64,000 nucleotides of DNA from Vespa crabro (Eukaryota > Arthropoda > Insecta > Hymenoptera > Vespidae): NCBI RefSeq assembly GCF_910589235.1, contig NC_060959.1, forward strand, positions 3,048,876-3,112,875. Direction: 5' to 3'. The notes under the pieces were generated by a model that worked only from the letters and a program-made list of their open reading frames with translations, had not been told where the DNA came from and ran no database searches. This document shows positions 54,701 to 63,027 of this stretch, in pieces. Position 1 is the stretch's first letter, and the number at the start of each line of letters is the position of its first letter. A program made the translations under genes and the position numbers.

Positions 54701-57700
54701 CCGGTAATTTTGATCTCTCTGACTCCTATCGATCAGGAAGACCAACAACATTAGACAATGACATGCTAAGGGCAGAAGTGGAAGCAAATCCATGTCAGAC
54801 AATCGAGGAACTCTCAAACACCCTTAACCAACCTTGGTCGACCATCCAAGAACATTTGCAGCAGATTGGAAAAATAAGCAGAGCAGGTGTTTGGGTCCCC
54901 CATAATCTGTCCGAAGAGAACAAAGCCAACCGATCCATCACATGCAACGTATTGCTTCAACGGCACCATACAGAACTGTTTTTTGATCGCTTGATCACTG
55001 GAGACGAAAAATAGGTCCTATATGATAATCCAAAACGCAAAAGACAGTGGCTCTCTTCAAATGAATCACCACGAAGTACTGCGAAGCCGGGTTTACATCC
55101 CAAAAAGGCGCTTGTGTGTGTTTGGTGGAGTATACGCGGAATTGTTCATTTTGAAGTGCTGAAACCTGACCAAACTGTTAATGCAGATCTTTATTGTGAA
55201 CAATTGGATCGAGTGAACCAATCTTTAATCGAAAAGTATCCGGCGATTGTCAACAGAAAAGGCGTTATTCTGCAACACGACAATGCAAGACCGCACTGTG
55301 CAAGACGAACCTTGAAAAATAAATTGGGATGGTAGGTATTGCTTCACCCATCATACTCGCCCTGATTTCTATTTATTCCGATCGCTACAACATTTTCTTA
55401 GTGAAAAAAAATTTGAAAATTTGGATGATGTCCAAAATGCCATCTCGAGATATTTTACTCAAAAACCAATTGATTTTTATCGGTCCAGCATTGAAAATTT
55501 GCACACTAGATGGCAAAAAGTTGTTGATAACGAAGGTGATTACATTATTGATTAAAAATAAAAACTTGTTAAAAATTTATTCGTTTGAATTTAATTTAAG
55601 GAAGCGACATTACTTTCCGGTCCACCTAATACTTTTATGTAGACCCACAAAAAACTGTATCAATTGATATATTCGAAAATATAAGTTACTATAAAAAAAA
55701 AGTGCAATTGTATTTTTCCGATGAACCAATCCACGAAAAAACATAAAATTATTTGCATATTATACATCATCAGATACCATTTAATCTTGATCTATAGCAT
55801 TTTTATCTATTTTCTACCTGTCTGACTCAACATATAGTCTGTTTCAATTGCATGAGACACCCTCTATATAGATTTATACATATAAATATAGATATGTATT
55901 ATGTTTATGTTTAAAATATATTATATAAAATAAAGTTTATTCTATAAAATGAATTTCACTTTTATAGTTATATTCAAAAAAAAAAGAAAATAAAAAAATA
56001 AAAAAGAATTGTTTAAAATTCGCTTTACTTCATGAAATTTAAATATTCATTTCACTCTAACTCGTGAGCGGCTGATAAAATATTTTTTATTTTTACAAGT
56101 CTTGTGATTCATGCATAAGAAATTATTAAAATACATCAGTTATTCAAGTACTAACGTACGAATGAGTTCTCCAAAAAAGAATAAAAAAAGAATAAAAAAA
56201 GAATAAAAAAGGAATAAAAAAGGAATAAAAAAGAAAAATAAAATCTACCTCTCCGTAAAAAAATAATCTAAGTAAAATCTCAGCTACGTCATCGTACATC
56301 TCAGAGATGCAGACAACAGTGCGACGTCGAGATGGCTGAGTGGGGAACGGAAAGGAGACTATATTAAATTTTCTTATAACTTTAGAACTTATCGGGTTTA
56401 CGTACGTCGTTGAGAAATACATTTATGCGCGATATACAGTCACGATTACTCTTATACATGTGTTTACAAACGCACATTTATACGCAGACTATACCTGAAA
56501 AGTCGGTAAATACACACTAGATCTACAAATTTTCTAATTTCCCACATTAAATTGCAATTCTACGGAATTAAATCTAATCCGGAAGAGTGCAAACATAGGA
56601 AGTTTCTTATGGCGATAAGTTATGCGATAGATCGAGTATATTTCTCGTATTCTGTTAACTCGCTGATGTGATTTTGCAGTGTAGATAAAAGTTATGAAAG
56701 CCATAATCTATTTCCAGAACTTCCGTAATTTTTTGCACATCGAAACGATAATTGATACTGTTAAAACTAATCAATAAAGTGTAAACGATTTCTTGAACGA
56801 AACTTGTTCGATAAAATTTTATTTCTATCACTGTTGTATATTAATGAAGAAAGTAAATTGTGACGTTTCGGACAAAAAACATTTTTTTTCTGTATCTTAC
56901 TAATATTCGAGATCTCAAACCGAGATTGTAACAGTTGTCAAATTCTATGTATATCAGCGTTAAATTATAAACGCATTATTCTTATAATATTATTTTTGTT
57001 ATTAGGGACAAATATATTTTATTCTTTTTATCAGATTGAATTTTTATTTTTAAGACGAAATTATATTTGACTGCATGTAGAATTGTTTCGATTTAAAAAA
57101 AAAAAGGAAAAAAAAGATTTTTAAGTTTTTATAGAAAATTTAAAAAGCAGACAATTGTTTTCACTTTGCATATTCTCAAAATTTTTTCTTCAAGACTGCA
57201 TCATTTGTCAAAAAGAAAATATTTCCAAATATCTCTACGTACAATAAAAAGCATTCGTATAGTTTAAGATAGGATATAGAAATTTTTGATTTTTTTTAAA
57301 TGAACTTTTTCGAAAACGAAAGCACATTAAATGATATAAAATAATAATGGTCAAAACATGCACAATGTTAAACATGCACATTTAATTGATATAACATAAT
57401 AAATTGGTATATAAACATATTGATTAGTCAAACAAAATTTATAAAAATAGCCTTTCTTTATATTTTTTTCTTTTTATTTCTTCCTTTTTTCTTTTTGTTA
57501 ACAATTATGGTGGAAAAGTATTCCGTTTTAAGCACGGAAGAAATTTCGAAGTTAGAGAATTTTAGCATCTAAATTTTCCAAACTGTCGAAATATTTCAAG
57601 CAATTATCTTGAAATTGTTCGAAACTTCGAGGGGTAACACTTGCGAAAACTTTCTTCCGAATACAAGTAACAGAAGACGTGACAAAAAGGTAGTAAAACT

Positions 57701-58113
57701 TATCGCGTTTATTTAGCAGGACGAAAGACGAGGACGACTACGACGATTAAGAAAGAAGGAACATGAGAGGTCAAGTAAAACGAGTAGAAGACATGCAAGG
57801 ATGGGCTTATTACCTTTTGGCAAAAATCCAGCGTGTATCATCCTCGCCTCCATGAGCAGAGACGGTAGAAGGAAGCACATAGCCGTGCAGAGATGTACGA
57901 ACGCCGACGTTGGTCCACCATGTCTCCATAAATTATTCGCCAAGCCTGAGACAAAAAAGGGAAGAACATTCATCTTATTCGTAACGGAGTCGGCAAATTT
58001 TCATACACGAGATATCGCGGTCTTTCCTTTTTTAATAAAAAGCACTTAAAAAGAAAGAAAAGAAAAATCCCAAAGTCAGCATTTTACTTACACAGCATTT
58101 AATTACACACATA

Positions 58114-58165
<52 letters not shown>

Positions 58166-58309
58166 ATAATAAAATTTAATTTACATTATAAAATTAATTT
58201 TAGAACCCATGTTAATTAGACATTTTTTACTCATATTAAAATATCGGCCCCTTTTTTTACTATTCCGTGTGTGTGTGTTTGTATGTATATTTCTCTATGT
58301 ATAGAGTAT

Positions 58310-58381
<72 letters not shown>

Positions 58382-59408
58382 GTGTGTGCGTGTATGTGTA
58401 TGTGTAGTACTCATAGAGATAAATAAAAAATGTCTAAAAATTAACGTGAGTTCTAAATTAATTCCTTTCTATATAAATTAAATTTTATTATTTGTAATAA
58501 AAGTTAGTGAACATTAATGAATAATAATGAATTAATAAATGAGTCCCTTGGCAACATATTGAAAATAAACATATTCCATTATATATATTATATTATACAC
58601 ATTAGTAATAGTTTTTGCTTATTGTCACAATAAACTTATCTTGGCGATCTTGAATTATCTAAACAAATTCCTCTGTGTACGTTCAATATGTTCCCAATAG
58701 ATTCACTTAGGACATCGAAGATTCATAAATAATAAAAGTTTAATTAAGATCGAAAGAATTGATTTTACGACCTATGTTAATTAGACACTTTTTTCAAAGT
58801 TTAAAATATTATACTTTTTCTTTTTTACTATCCTGTATATATATATATGGTCTGTACAAACTTTTGGAATAAGTTCCAGGTATATAAACAAGTAGAAAAT
58901 GACAAGTAGAAAATGACAAGTAGAAAATGACAAGTAGAAAATGAATATGAGTTGGAAAATGCTTGCTTCTAAAGTTACGATGGTTCAAAATTTTTCTGTA
59001 ATAGTTGGAGAAATAATTACGTTAAATCGTCTAGCTATCTTTTTTTCTAAATCCCTCGTGATTTCTTTATCTTCTTTCAACCTGAATTCCTTACGCAAAA
59101 AAAAAGGAAAAAACAAACAAAGTTTATAACTTTTCTACGATTTGATGCAATAATTTCTTTAAACGTTGCAGGACAACTTCGAATCGTTGTAACTTCAGAA
59201 GCAAGCGTTTTCGATCCCATGTTCATAGAACATTTTCTACTTGTTTACATAGTTGGAAAATATTCCTAAAGTTTGTACAGACCTTTCAGTTACATTCTCT
59301 ACATGCATACACTCACGTAGAGAATAATATAAAAAATTATATAATAATATTATAATATAATATAATAAAATTAAAATATTAATATTTTAATTAAGTAATT
59401 AATATTTT

Positions 59409-59453
<45 letters not shown>

Positions 59454-60926
59454 CTATATTATATTTAATAACATTATAAAATATTATATCATACTTATTT
59501 AAATTATTATATATATATATATAACATATACTATATTATATATATCCATATACTATATTATATTTAATAACATTATAAAATATTATATCATACTTATTTA
59601 AACTATTATATAAATTATATATAAATATTATTATTATATTTTATTATGACAGTTAATTAAATATTTAACAAATTTGGTTTGTTATTAAAAACAAAAAAAA
59701 AAGAAAATTGATAATTTACAAAATTAATTGAACAACAAAAATCTTTAAAATATTTTTATCTCTTTTTTTTGTAAATGTAATTCTTTTTTGTTAAGAAAAG
59801 AGAAAGACAACTCACTATTATCTGGACTGTTGGTGAGTAACGAGGAAGGAGGATCACGAGAGCACGCGCTCAAATGACGGCCAAGTTTAATTCCGTCGTT
59901 GGCGAGATTTCCGAGCTTGAGGAAGGCAGTACCGAGTAAAACAGGAAGTAAAACCACTCCAGCCCCAGCCAGAACTAGGCACGCGTGCAACTCGATTTTC
60001 GGTGGTGGTGCATCCGCCGGCCATGGCAACGAGAGATACGCTGAAAGAAAATAAAAAGTTCTCTTGTTGTTTTCGTCCGAGTTAAAAATCATACTTTTCT
60101 TTGCCTTTGTTTTTCTTCTTTTATGTGTAAATTCTTTAACTTGTTAACAAGGAAGAGTTTTTATCTTCTGGATGAACGTGGATGTACGTAATTTATTTCC
60201 ATTTAAAATAAAACAGTAAAAATGAGTACAAGAAATTGAAGTAGAATCAAGAAATATAATCCTTTCTTAATAATAGGAAGAAACAAATTATTTGTAATAC
60301 ATTATTTATTATTTTAATAAATTAAATATTATTTTAATAATTATTTACCACGAAAGAGAAGGAGAGAGAGAGAGAGATAGAGAGAGAAAGAAAGAGAGAG
60401 GATTAAATATTCATGACAGATTAACTCGTTATCTTTAGTTGAGAATATTAATAAATAAAATTATAATAAACGTAAATTTTCAGCAAAAAAAATATTTTAT
60501 TTCGAAACGAAACGAAAATGATACAAGAAAAAGGAAAAAAAAGTAAAACGGAAGGAGAATAAAAAGTAAAAAAAAAGAGGAGAAGAAAAAAAAACAAAAA
60601 GAAAAGAAAAATGCTAAGAGAAAAATATTTTTAGCGTGGCAAAGCTTAATTCACTTTTACGAGAAGTTCGACGACATAAACGAGAAAGGTGAACGTTCTC
60701 GATTTGCTTATTAGAAATGTTAGCCGTTTTATTAACAAACGGCCACGGAAGCCTCGAATTTTCTCTTTTAATCGATATCTGAACTTTCCTAGCAGACGGA
60801 AATTCTCCTTTAATCTTATAAAACCAGCAGCCCGGTGCACCTAGAGTGAGGGATTTAGTGTGGTTCGTCAGCTGATTCGTAAGAAAGAAGAATAAAAAAA
60901 ATTGGCTGGAGAGCTCTTCTGAAGAG

Positions 60927-60964
<38 letters not shown>

Positions 60965-61317
60965 CTATCTATCTTTTTCTCTTTATCTCTGTCTCTATCT
61001 CTCTATCTCTTTTTCTCTCCTTTATTGGCGAAAGTGATAATGCTTGTGTATATGATTCTGACCAACGATAAACGAAAGTCGCGTTAAATCTCATTAAGAT
61101 GAACTTCTGCTCATGACACTTCTCGTGACTTTTCTTTGGAATATAAAAAAATGAAAATAAAGAAGATATCCTTTGCGATCGTTGAGACATTTTTCTCTCT
61201 CTTAGCAAAGTTTTTAATGTCTATTACATTGAAATAAATTATCTACATGGTGAGTTTTAATAAATTTATCGTAATGTTATTGAAATAATTCGAAAGAGAT
61301 TGAAACTACATTTTCTC

Positions 61318-61348
<31 letters not shown>

Positions 61349-62189
61349 GTATTTTTTTTTAAATAAATTCATTAACCGAAAAATCGATTTCGTACAAATT
61401 CGATTCATAACTATTTTTAAACATAACATTTGGGAGAACTAATTCTCATTTCTTTTTACATTAGACTGTATTCTTAATTCAAACAAATCAGATGTTTTGA
61501 TCTTTTAAAAGCAATAAAGAAAATCTTAAAGACGCATTAATCTCTTCAGAGATGATCATTTAAAATTTTTATAATCCAATCGATCTAATTTACGTACATT
61601 CATATTCGGTCTATTTGATATCTCGATGGTAATTAAACAAATAAAAAAAAAAGGTTGGAAATACTTGAATATGCTGAAAATATTTGAATATGTTGGAAAT
61701 ATTGAATTACTATTCCCAAAGATTAAACGTAAATAATTGTAACACGTGTAAATACTTGTAAGTCTTTCTGAAAAGATTAAATCAAAGAAAATTCTTTTTT
61801 ATCTATTATTTCTTTTTAACGATTGATGGAGAAAAAGATAAGAAGAAGAAGAGGAAGAAGAAAAAAAATGAAAGAAAGGAAAAAAAGAAAAGGAAAGAAA
61901 AGAACTCACTGGCAAATCTTCTGGCGTATCTCATTGCGATATAAGTCTGAAATGCAACCGCCAAGATGCCGTACCATACCGACCAAAGACTATTCACATG
62001 ACCTCGCACAGAAGATTCCTTTTTACGCGAATTCCGAACCTTCTTCGACGACTTCCCAGTGCATGTCGTCGTTACACCGCTTGAATTTATACTCGACATA
62101 ACCGGAAGTGGCTTCAACGGTTTTTTGCATTTCGCTTGATTCACTTCGTTATTGTTTTCGTAGCCCATCAAGCTCCCTGTCATTGACAT
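22035..62189 (-). CDS. tinc: Tincar homologue, eight-pass membrane protein, eleven coding exons
   Basis: Integral membrane protein. In Drosophila tincar is described with eight predicted membrane spans, in Tinman-positive cardioblasts and in eye development downstream of Hedgehog; its molecular activity is unknown. The CDS (complement) is 62189-61910, 60040-59816, 57945-57814, 28260-27601, 27461-27274, 27058-26865, 26463-25961, 25859-25658, 24728-24596, 23761-23555 and 23102-22035. All phases agree, giving 1263 residues. Hydrophobic segments lie at about 68-88, 112-134, 182-201, 443-462, 467-490, 534-556, 586-609 and 620-646, eight in all. The signature stretches HVNSLWSVWYG, KLGNLANDGIKL and LWRHGGPTSAFVH match my memory of tincar. 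Between spans 3 and 4 is a long Ser/Thr-rich loop. The C-terminal ~615 residues are cytoplasmic and low-complexity. Identity rests on recalled similarity plus topology. Confidence 0.88.
23555..23761 (-). CDS. tinc: Tincar coding exon 10 (Pro-rich tail segment)
   Basis: Residues 840-908: LLECVNDDQVTYYASANRD, then a proline-rich run with PLPLPPPTPTTAPTT. It is exactly 69 codons and phase 0 on both sides, so skipping it would keep the frame. Acceptor ttttaacag|CTG, donor CCCAG|GTACTA. Confidence 0.82.
24596..24728 (-). CDS. tinc: Tincar coding exon 9 (cytoplasmic tail)
   Basis: Residues 795-839, acidic, with DGDYATLRELPLITSLDPAD. Acceptor gatctag|TAATAAGG, donor AACAAG|GTAAAT. Its phases (2 in, 0 out) fit its neighbours, while its short length made it easy to miss. 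Confidence 0.83.
25658..25859 (-). CDS. tinc: Tincar coding exon 8 (cytoplasmic tail)
   Basis: Residues 728-794, polar tail with EQIYWLRPKLRPSPAQSP and NKKLKPKVTFNDLPSTSG. The correct frame starts GGNVDYADGES; another open frame across the same DNA is a shadow. Acceptor cgccgcag|GTG, donor TCGCG|GTAACT. Confidence 0.83.
25961..26463 (-). CDS. tinc: Tincar coding exon 7 (spans 7 and 8)
   Basis: Residues 560-727, with two strong hydrophobic spans (586-609 and 620-646, the last TVLHLLLWLILWVFLTIKQR) and then the start of the cytoplasmic tail. Acceptor tctgatag|GTT, donor ACAAG|GTAAAG. Confidence 0.9.
26865..27058 (-). CDS. tinc: Tincar coding exon 6 (span 6)
   Basis: Residues 496-559 plus part of 560. 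Span 6 is HVTLALFALSSLLVLCSSMV. Acceptor tattttttag|GTT, donor GGCAG|GTAAGA. Confidence 0.88.
27274..27461 (-). CDS. tinc: Tincar coding exon 5 (spans 4 and 5)
   Basis: Residues 433-495, with YLNYAVALGVYSVRYPAVFW and the next hydrophobic segment ending GMSVLYK. Acceptor ttctttctag|CTG, donor TACAAG|GTAAGC (phase 0). Confidence 0.88.
27601..28260 (-). CDS. tinc: Tincar coding exon 4 (Ser/Thr-rich loop)
   Basis: Residues 213-432. It starts IWRTDLDWMVIHRDRLVVL, then becomes a mucin-like loop rich in Thr, Ser and Asn with many N-x-S/T sites (NETI, NSTT, NNTT, NMTA). This suggests a glycosylated extracellular or luminal loop between spans 3 and 4. Acceptor atattttcag|AAG, donor CCAA|GTAAGT. Confidence 0.85.
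29038..29089 (+). other. Exon-like 52-bp segment on the plus strand
   Basis: GC- and CpG-rich segment bounded by a pyrimidine tract plus CAG on the left and a perfect GTAAGT on the right, antisense to the tincar intron. An ATG frame in it stops after 15 codons. It could be a non-coding RNA exon or chance. Confidence 0.2.
29711..29768 (+). repeat. (AT)n microsatellite
   Basis: About 58 bp of uninterrupted TA repeats; open frames here code only Ile-Tyr runs. Confidence 0.95.
30971..31029 (+). repeat. (AT)n microsatellite
   Basis: TA repeats with one C interruption, in a very AT-rich stretch (30720-31140). Confidence 0.95.
32402..32443 (+). repeat. (GA)n microsatellite
   Basis: Twenty-one GA units in a purine-rich segment. 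Confidence 0.95.
33029..33109 (+). repeat. (CT)n microsatellite
   Basis: About 80 bp of CT repeats with a few TTT interruptions. Confidence 0.95.
33827..33953 (+). repeat. CT-rich low-complexity tract
   Basis: Polypyrimidine tract of CT and CTT repeats of about 125 bp. Serine/Leu/Phe-only frames here are not genes. Confidence 0.9.
34204..34241 (+). repeat. (AAAAT)n pentamer repeat
   Basis: Seven or so units of aaaat in tandem. Confidence 0.9.
35480..35500 (+). promoter_or_regulatory. Candidate nuclear-receptor site, copy 1
   Basis: GGGTCA, six bases, TGACCTTTG: an inverted repeat of AGGTCA-type half-sites, the second with the AAA extension favoured by monomeric orphan receptors. It shares 19 of 21 positions with copy 2 at 36448. 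Confidence 0.35.
35845..35879 (+). repeat. (GA)n microsatellite
   Basis: GA repeats within a longer purine tract (35790-35895). Confidence 0.9.
36383..36424 (+). repeat. (GA)n microsatellite
   Basis: About 21 GA units, ending 24 bases before the second nuclear-receptor-like site. Confidence 0.95.
36448..36468 (+). promoter_or_regulatory. Candidate nuclear-receptor site, copy 2
   Basis: AGGTCA, TGACAA, TGACCTTTG: perfect inverted AGGTCA half-sites spaced by six bases. A further half-site-like TTTGACCC lies at 36433-36440. The 6-base spacing is unusual for receptor dimers. Confidence 0.4.
38563..38620 (+). repeat. (AT)n microsatellite
   Basis: About 57 bp of TA repeats. Confidence 0.95.
38771..38819 (+). 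repeat. (TTGG)n tetramer repeat
   Basis: Tandem ttgg units with a gggt variant in the middle, G-rich on the plus strand. Confidence 0.9.
39188..39243 (+). repeat. (GATA)n then (GA)n repeat
   Basis: About ten GATA units, one changed to GGTA, running into a short GA tract. Confidence 0.95.
40640..40945 (+). repeat. Composite TA/CA minisatellite
   Basis: The segment acacatatccacgtatacac recurs three times (about 40689, 40748 and 40785), separated by TA and CA runs of different length, followed by (TA)n to 40940. Every strand is open in several frames because TA/CA repeats lack stops, so the long Ile/Tyr/Thr/His frames are not genes. Confidence 0.9.
41371..41424 (+). repeat. (GA)n microsatellite
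   Basis: GA repeats with one AAA interruption. Confidence 0.95.
41888..41938 (+). repeat. (CT)n microsatellite
   Basis: Twenty-five uninterrupted CT units. Confidence 0.95.
42337..42387 (+). repeat. (AT)n microsatellite
   Basis: About 50 bp of TA repeats. Confidence 0.95.
42771..42912 (+). repeat. (CT)n and (CTAT)n compound repeat
   Basis: CT repeats followed by ctat tetramers; ctctatctattcatct occurs twice, another local duplication. Confidence 0.9.
43838..43888 (+). repeat. (AT)n microsatellite
   Basis: About 50 bp of TA repeats. Confidence 0.95.
44417..44510 (+). repeat. (AT)n followed by CA/GT repeats
   Basis: About 53 bp of TA repeats, then acacacacac and an inverted gtgtgtgtgt, which can form a hairpin. 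Confidence 0.9.
44642..44685 (+). repeat. (ATT)n microsatellite
   Basis: About 14 ATT units. Confidence 0.95.
45979..46062 (+). repeat. (AT)n then (AAAT)n repeat
   Basis: TA repeats running into aaataaataaat. Confidence 0.9.
48711..48751 (+). repeat. (AT)n microsatellite
   Basis: About 40 bp of TA repeats; a (CT)n tract follows at 48952-48989. Confidence 0.95.
49909..49952 (+). repeat. (GA)n microsatellite
   Basis: GA repeats with one AAA interruption at the start. Confidence 0.95.
51918..52339. mobile_element. Putative 422-bp MITE
   Basis: Left end caaggtgtttcaaaaataga, right end (reverse complement) caggatgttccagaaataaa: imperfect inverted repeats of about 25 bp starting CARG(R)TGTT, a common form in insect DNA transposons. 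The interior has an 85-codon plus-strand frame (51873-52130) that I do not recognise and that begins outside the element. Confidence 0.5.
53885..54110. other. GC-rich island of unknown origin
   Basis: About 225 bp at clearly higher GC than anything nearby, open on both strands: minus strand 53880-54107 (contains SRTGPAMTVDWHEGNVPG) and plus strand 53890-54123. I recognise neither product. It could be a retrocopy or transposon fragment, or a foreign insert; the sharp composition change is the only solid evidence. Confidence 0.4.
54376..55629 (+). mobile_element. Near-full-length but dead mariner element
   Basis: 1254 bp bounded by inverted repeats starting TTAGGTGGACCGGAAAGTAA (right end ttaggtggaccggaaagtaa in reverse complement). 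The right flank is TA and the left TG, a decayed TA target duplication. It encodes a broken mariner transposase, described separately. Same family as the MITE in the kinin gene. Confidence 0.93.
54544..55555 (+). pseudogene. Mariner transposase, disrupted
   Basis: DD34D-type transposase of the Tc1/mariner superfamily; it would bind the element's terminal repeats and catalyse cut-and-paste transposition. The N-terminal part has the helix-turn-helix segments with YRSGRP and the linker motif WVPHNL. The first catalytic Asp is in ITGDEK and the second, 91 residues on, in HDNARPH. Breaks: TAG replaces the codon after GDEK at 55015-55017 (Trp in relatives), TAG at 55333-55335 after KLGW, and about 17 bp missing near 55360, which shifts the frame just before the third Asp (55364-55366). 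The C-terminal frame then runs to TAA at 55555. With a 17-bp gap restored, the second and third Asp would be 34 residues apart, as in mariners. It cannot make active enzyme. Confidence 0.93.
56174..56232 (+). repeat. (GAATAAAAAA)n decamer repeat
   Basis: About five or six tandem units with gg/ga variation. Confidence 0.85.
57814..57945 (-). CDS. tinc: Tincar coding exon 3 (membrane span 3)
   Basis: Residues 169-212, including LWRHGGPTSAFVHLC and span 3. Acceptor ttgtctcag|GCT, donor AAAAG|GTAATA. It is followed by the 29.3-kb intron. Confidence 0.88.
58117..58161 (+). repeat. (AT)n microsatellite
   Basis: About 44 bp of TA repeats that border the foldback element at 58161. Confidence 0.95.
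58161..58498. mobile_element. Foldback element with ~70-bp inverted repeats
   Basis: Arm 58161-58229 and arm 58424-58497 are inverted copies (core aataataaaatttaattta in both). The loop holds GT repeats and a (CT)n tract of about 65 bp (58313-58379). No coding capacity. A direct partial copy of the left arm and following bases lies at 58727-58840. Confidence 0.7.
58727..58840 (+). repeat. Partial copy of the foldback arm
   Basis: Shares gttaattagaca and the surrounding ~110 bp with 58165-58267 at moderate identity, in direct orientation. Confidence 0.6.
58849..59283. mobile_element. Near-palindromic foldback element (435 bp)
   Basis: Starts ggtctgtacaaactttt and ends with its inverse. The inverted similarity continues inward through caagtagaaaatg, gcttgcttctraagttac and aaatcgt, so almost the whole element pairs with itself. 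The left arm contains four tandem copies of acaagtagaaaatg (58888-58943) where the right arm has one. It has no gene. Confidence 0.75.
59448..59612 (+). repeat. Tandem duplication, ~98-bp period
   Basis: The segment ttaataacattataaaatat with its flanks occurs at about 59467 and 59565, nearly identical over 65 bp, separated by TA repeats. Confidence 0.8.
59816..60040 (-). CDS. tinc: Tincar coding exon 2 (membrane span 2)
   Basis: Residues 94-168, with span 2 (about 112-134) followed by the conserved-looking KLGNLANDGIKLGRHLSACS. Acceptor ttctttcag|CGT, donor AATA|GTGAGT. Confidence 0.87.
60902..60960 (+). repeat. Inverted gagagctcttc pair and (CT)n microsatellite
   Basis: CT repeats preceded by the perfect palindrome agagctcttctgaagagctct. 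Confidence 0.85.
61910..62189 (-). CDS. tinc: Tincar coding exon 1 (N-terminus, membrane span 1)
   Basis: Residues 1-93: a basic, Ser-rich cytoplasmic N-terminus and the first hydrophobic span. Donor GCCA|GTGAGT. The ATG follows an acceptor by six bases (aatttcag|AACAAG), so a 5' UTR exon lies further right and the promoter is beyond 62.2 kb, perhaps outside the window. A second ATG is two codons on. Confidence 0.85.
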
Positions 62190-62318
62190 CTTGTTCTGAA
62201 ATTAGAAAAGAAAAGATTAGATTTTGAGTCCAATCGTACATTGAATTTTATCAGTTAATATTTCTGCCAATGACAATCTTACGATCTACGATACTACGAG
62301 AATTTATATATACATATA

Positions 62319-63027
62319 TTAGATTGGAGGAAAAATTTTCTTCGTATTTTAATACAAAAGTAAATTAAGTTTTTTTTAAATATCTCAAACGAAGTTTATT
62401 ACACCAAATATGTGTCATTTTGATCGATCATTTTTCTCCATTTTCGAGGTAAAATTATAATTCTGTCATTGTAGAAATTGTTTTCATCGCCCATTTAACG
62501 AGCCGTTTCAAAAATAATTCAATTACGATCCGTTTCAGTAACGATTCGCAAATAGAAATTCGAACCATTAAATTTTTCATTGTTAAAACGAAATCTAAAC
62601 GTCGAATTTTTTTGTACTCAACATTTTTTAAATGGTTTAAAACTGTTTTGTGATTGATATTTAATTCCTTAGCGATATCATGACTGCTAATGTGTCGGTT
62701 TCGATCAATTTTTTCTATAATTTCATTAACTTTTTAAATTATTGTCCATAAATATCACAAATTTTTTTCATTAGATTGAGTCGCATTTTTCCCTTTTTTG
62801 TAATAAAATTTTAAAAAATGTAACGAATTTTTTCTTTATTTTCATTTATTTTCAAGACATGATAACTTATAAATGAATAAACTAATATAATCATAACCTT
62901 TCTAAAGACACTCAGTGTGTCTTTCGAACGTATGCAATTATTATCAGATTTGATTAATACTACCAGAGTTATACGATCATAATGTCATCGACTGGGAGAA
63001 TACGAAGAAACTTTTTCCCCGACCGAA
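62319..63027 (-). mobile_element. Decayed, internally deleted mariner (second family)
   Basis: Inverted ends ttagattggaggaaaaattttc and (reverse complement) ttcggtcggggaaaaagttt both run into ttcttcgtatt, and the left side is flanked by TA. On the minus strand the interior translates to transposase pieces: KGKNATQSNEK, DIAKELNINHKTVLNHL (helix-turn-helix) and MKNLMVRISICESLLKR. The catalytic part is missing or scrambled. The end sequence differs from the mariner at 54376. Confidence 0.8.

Larger units (their letters stand above)
28261..57813 (-). other. 29.6-kb intron of tincar between coding exons 3 and 4
   Basis: Non-coding as far as I can see. It carries most of the window's microsatellites, a damaged mariner copy, a MITE, a GC-rich island and two nuclear-receptor-like inverted repeats. 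No nested gene is supported: the open frames in it are simple repeats (IYIYIY, SLSLSL, RERERE) or lack start, splice and composition support. Large introns of developmental genes often hold enhancers. Confidence 0.85.
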
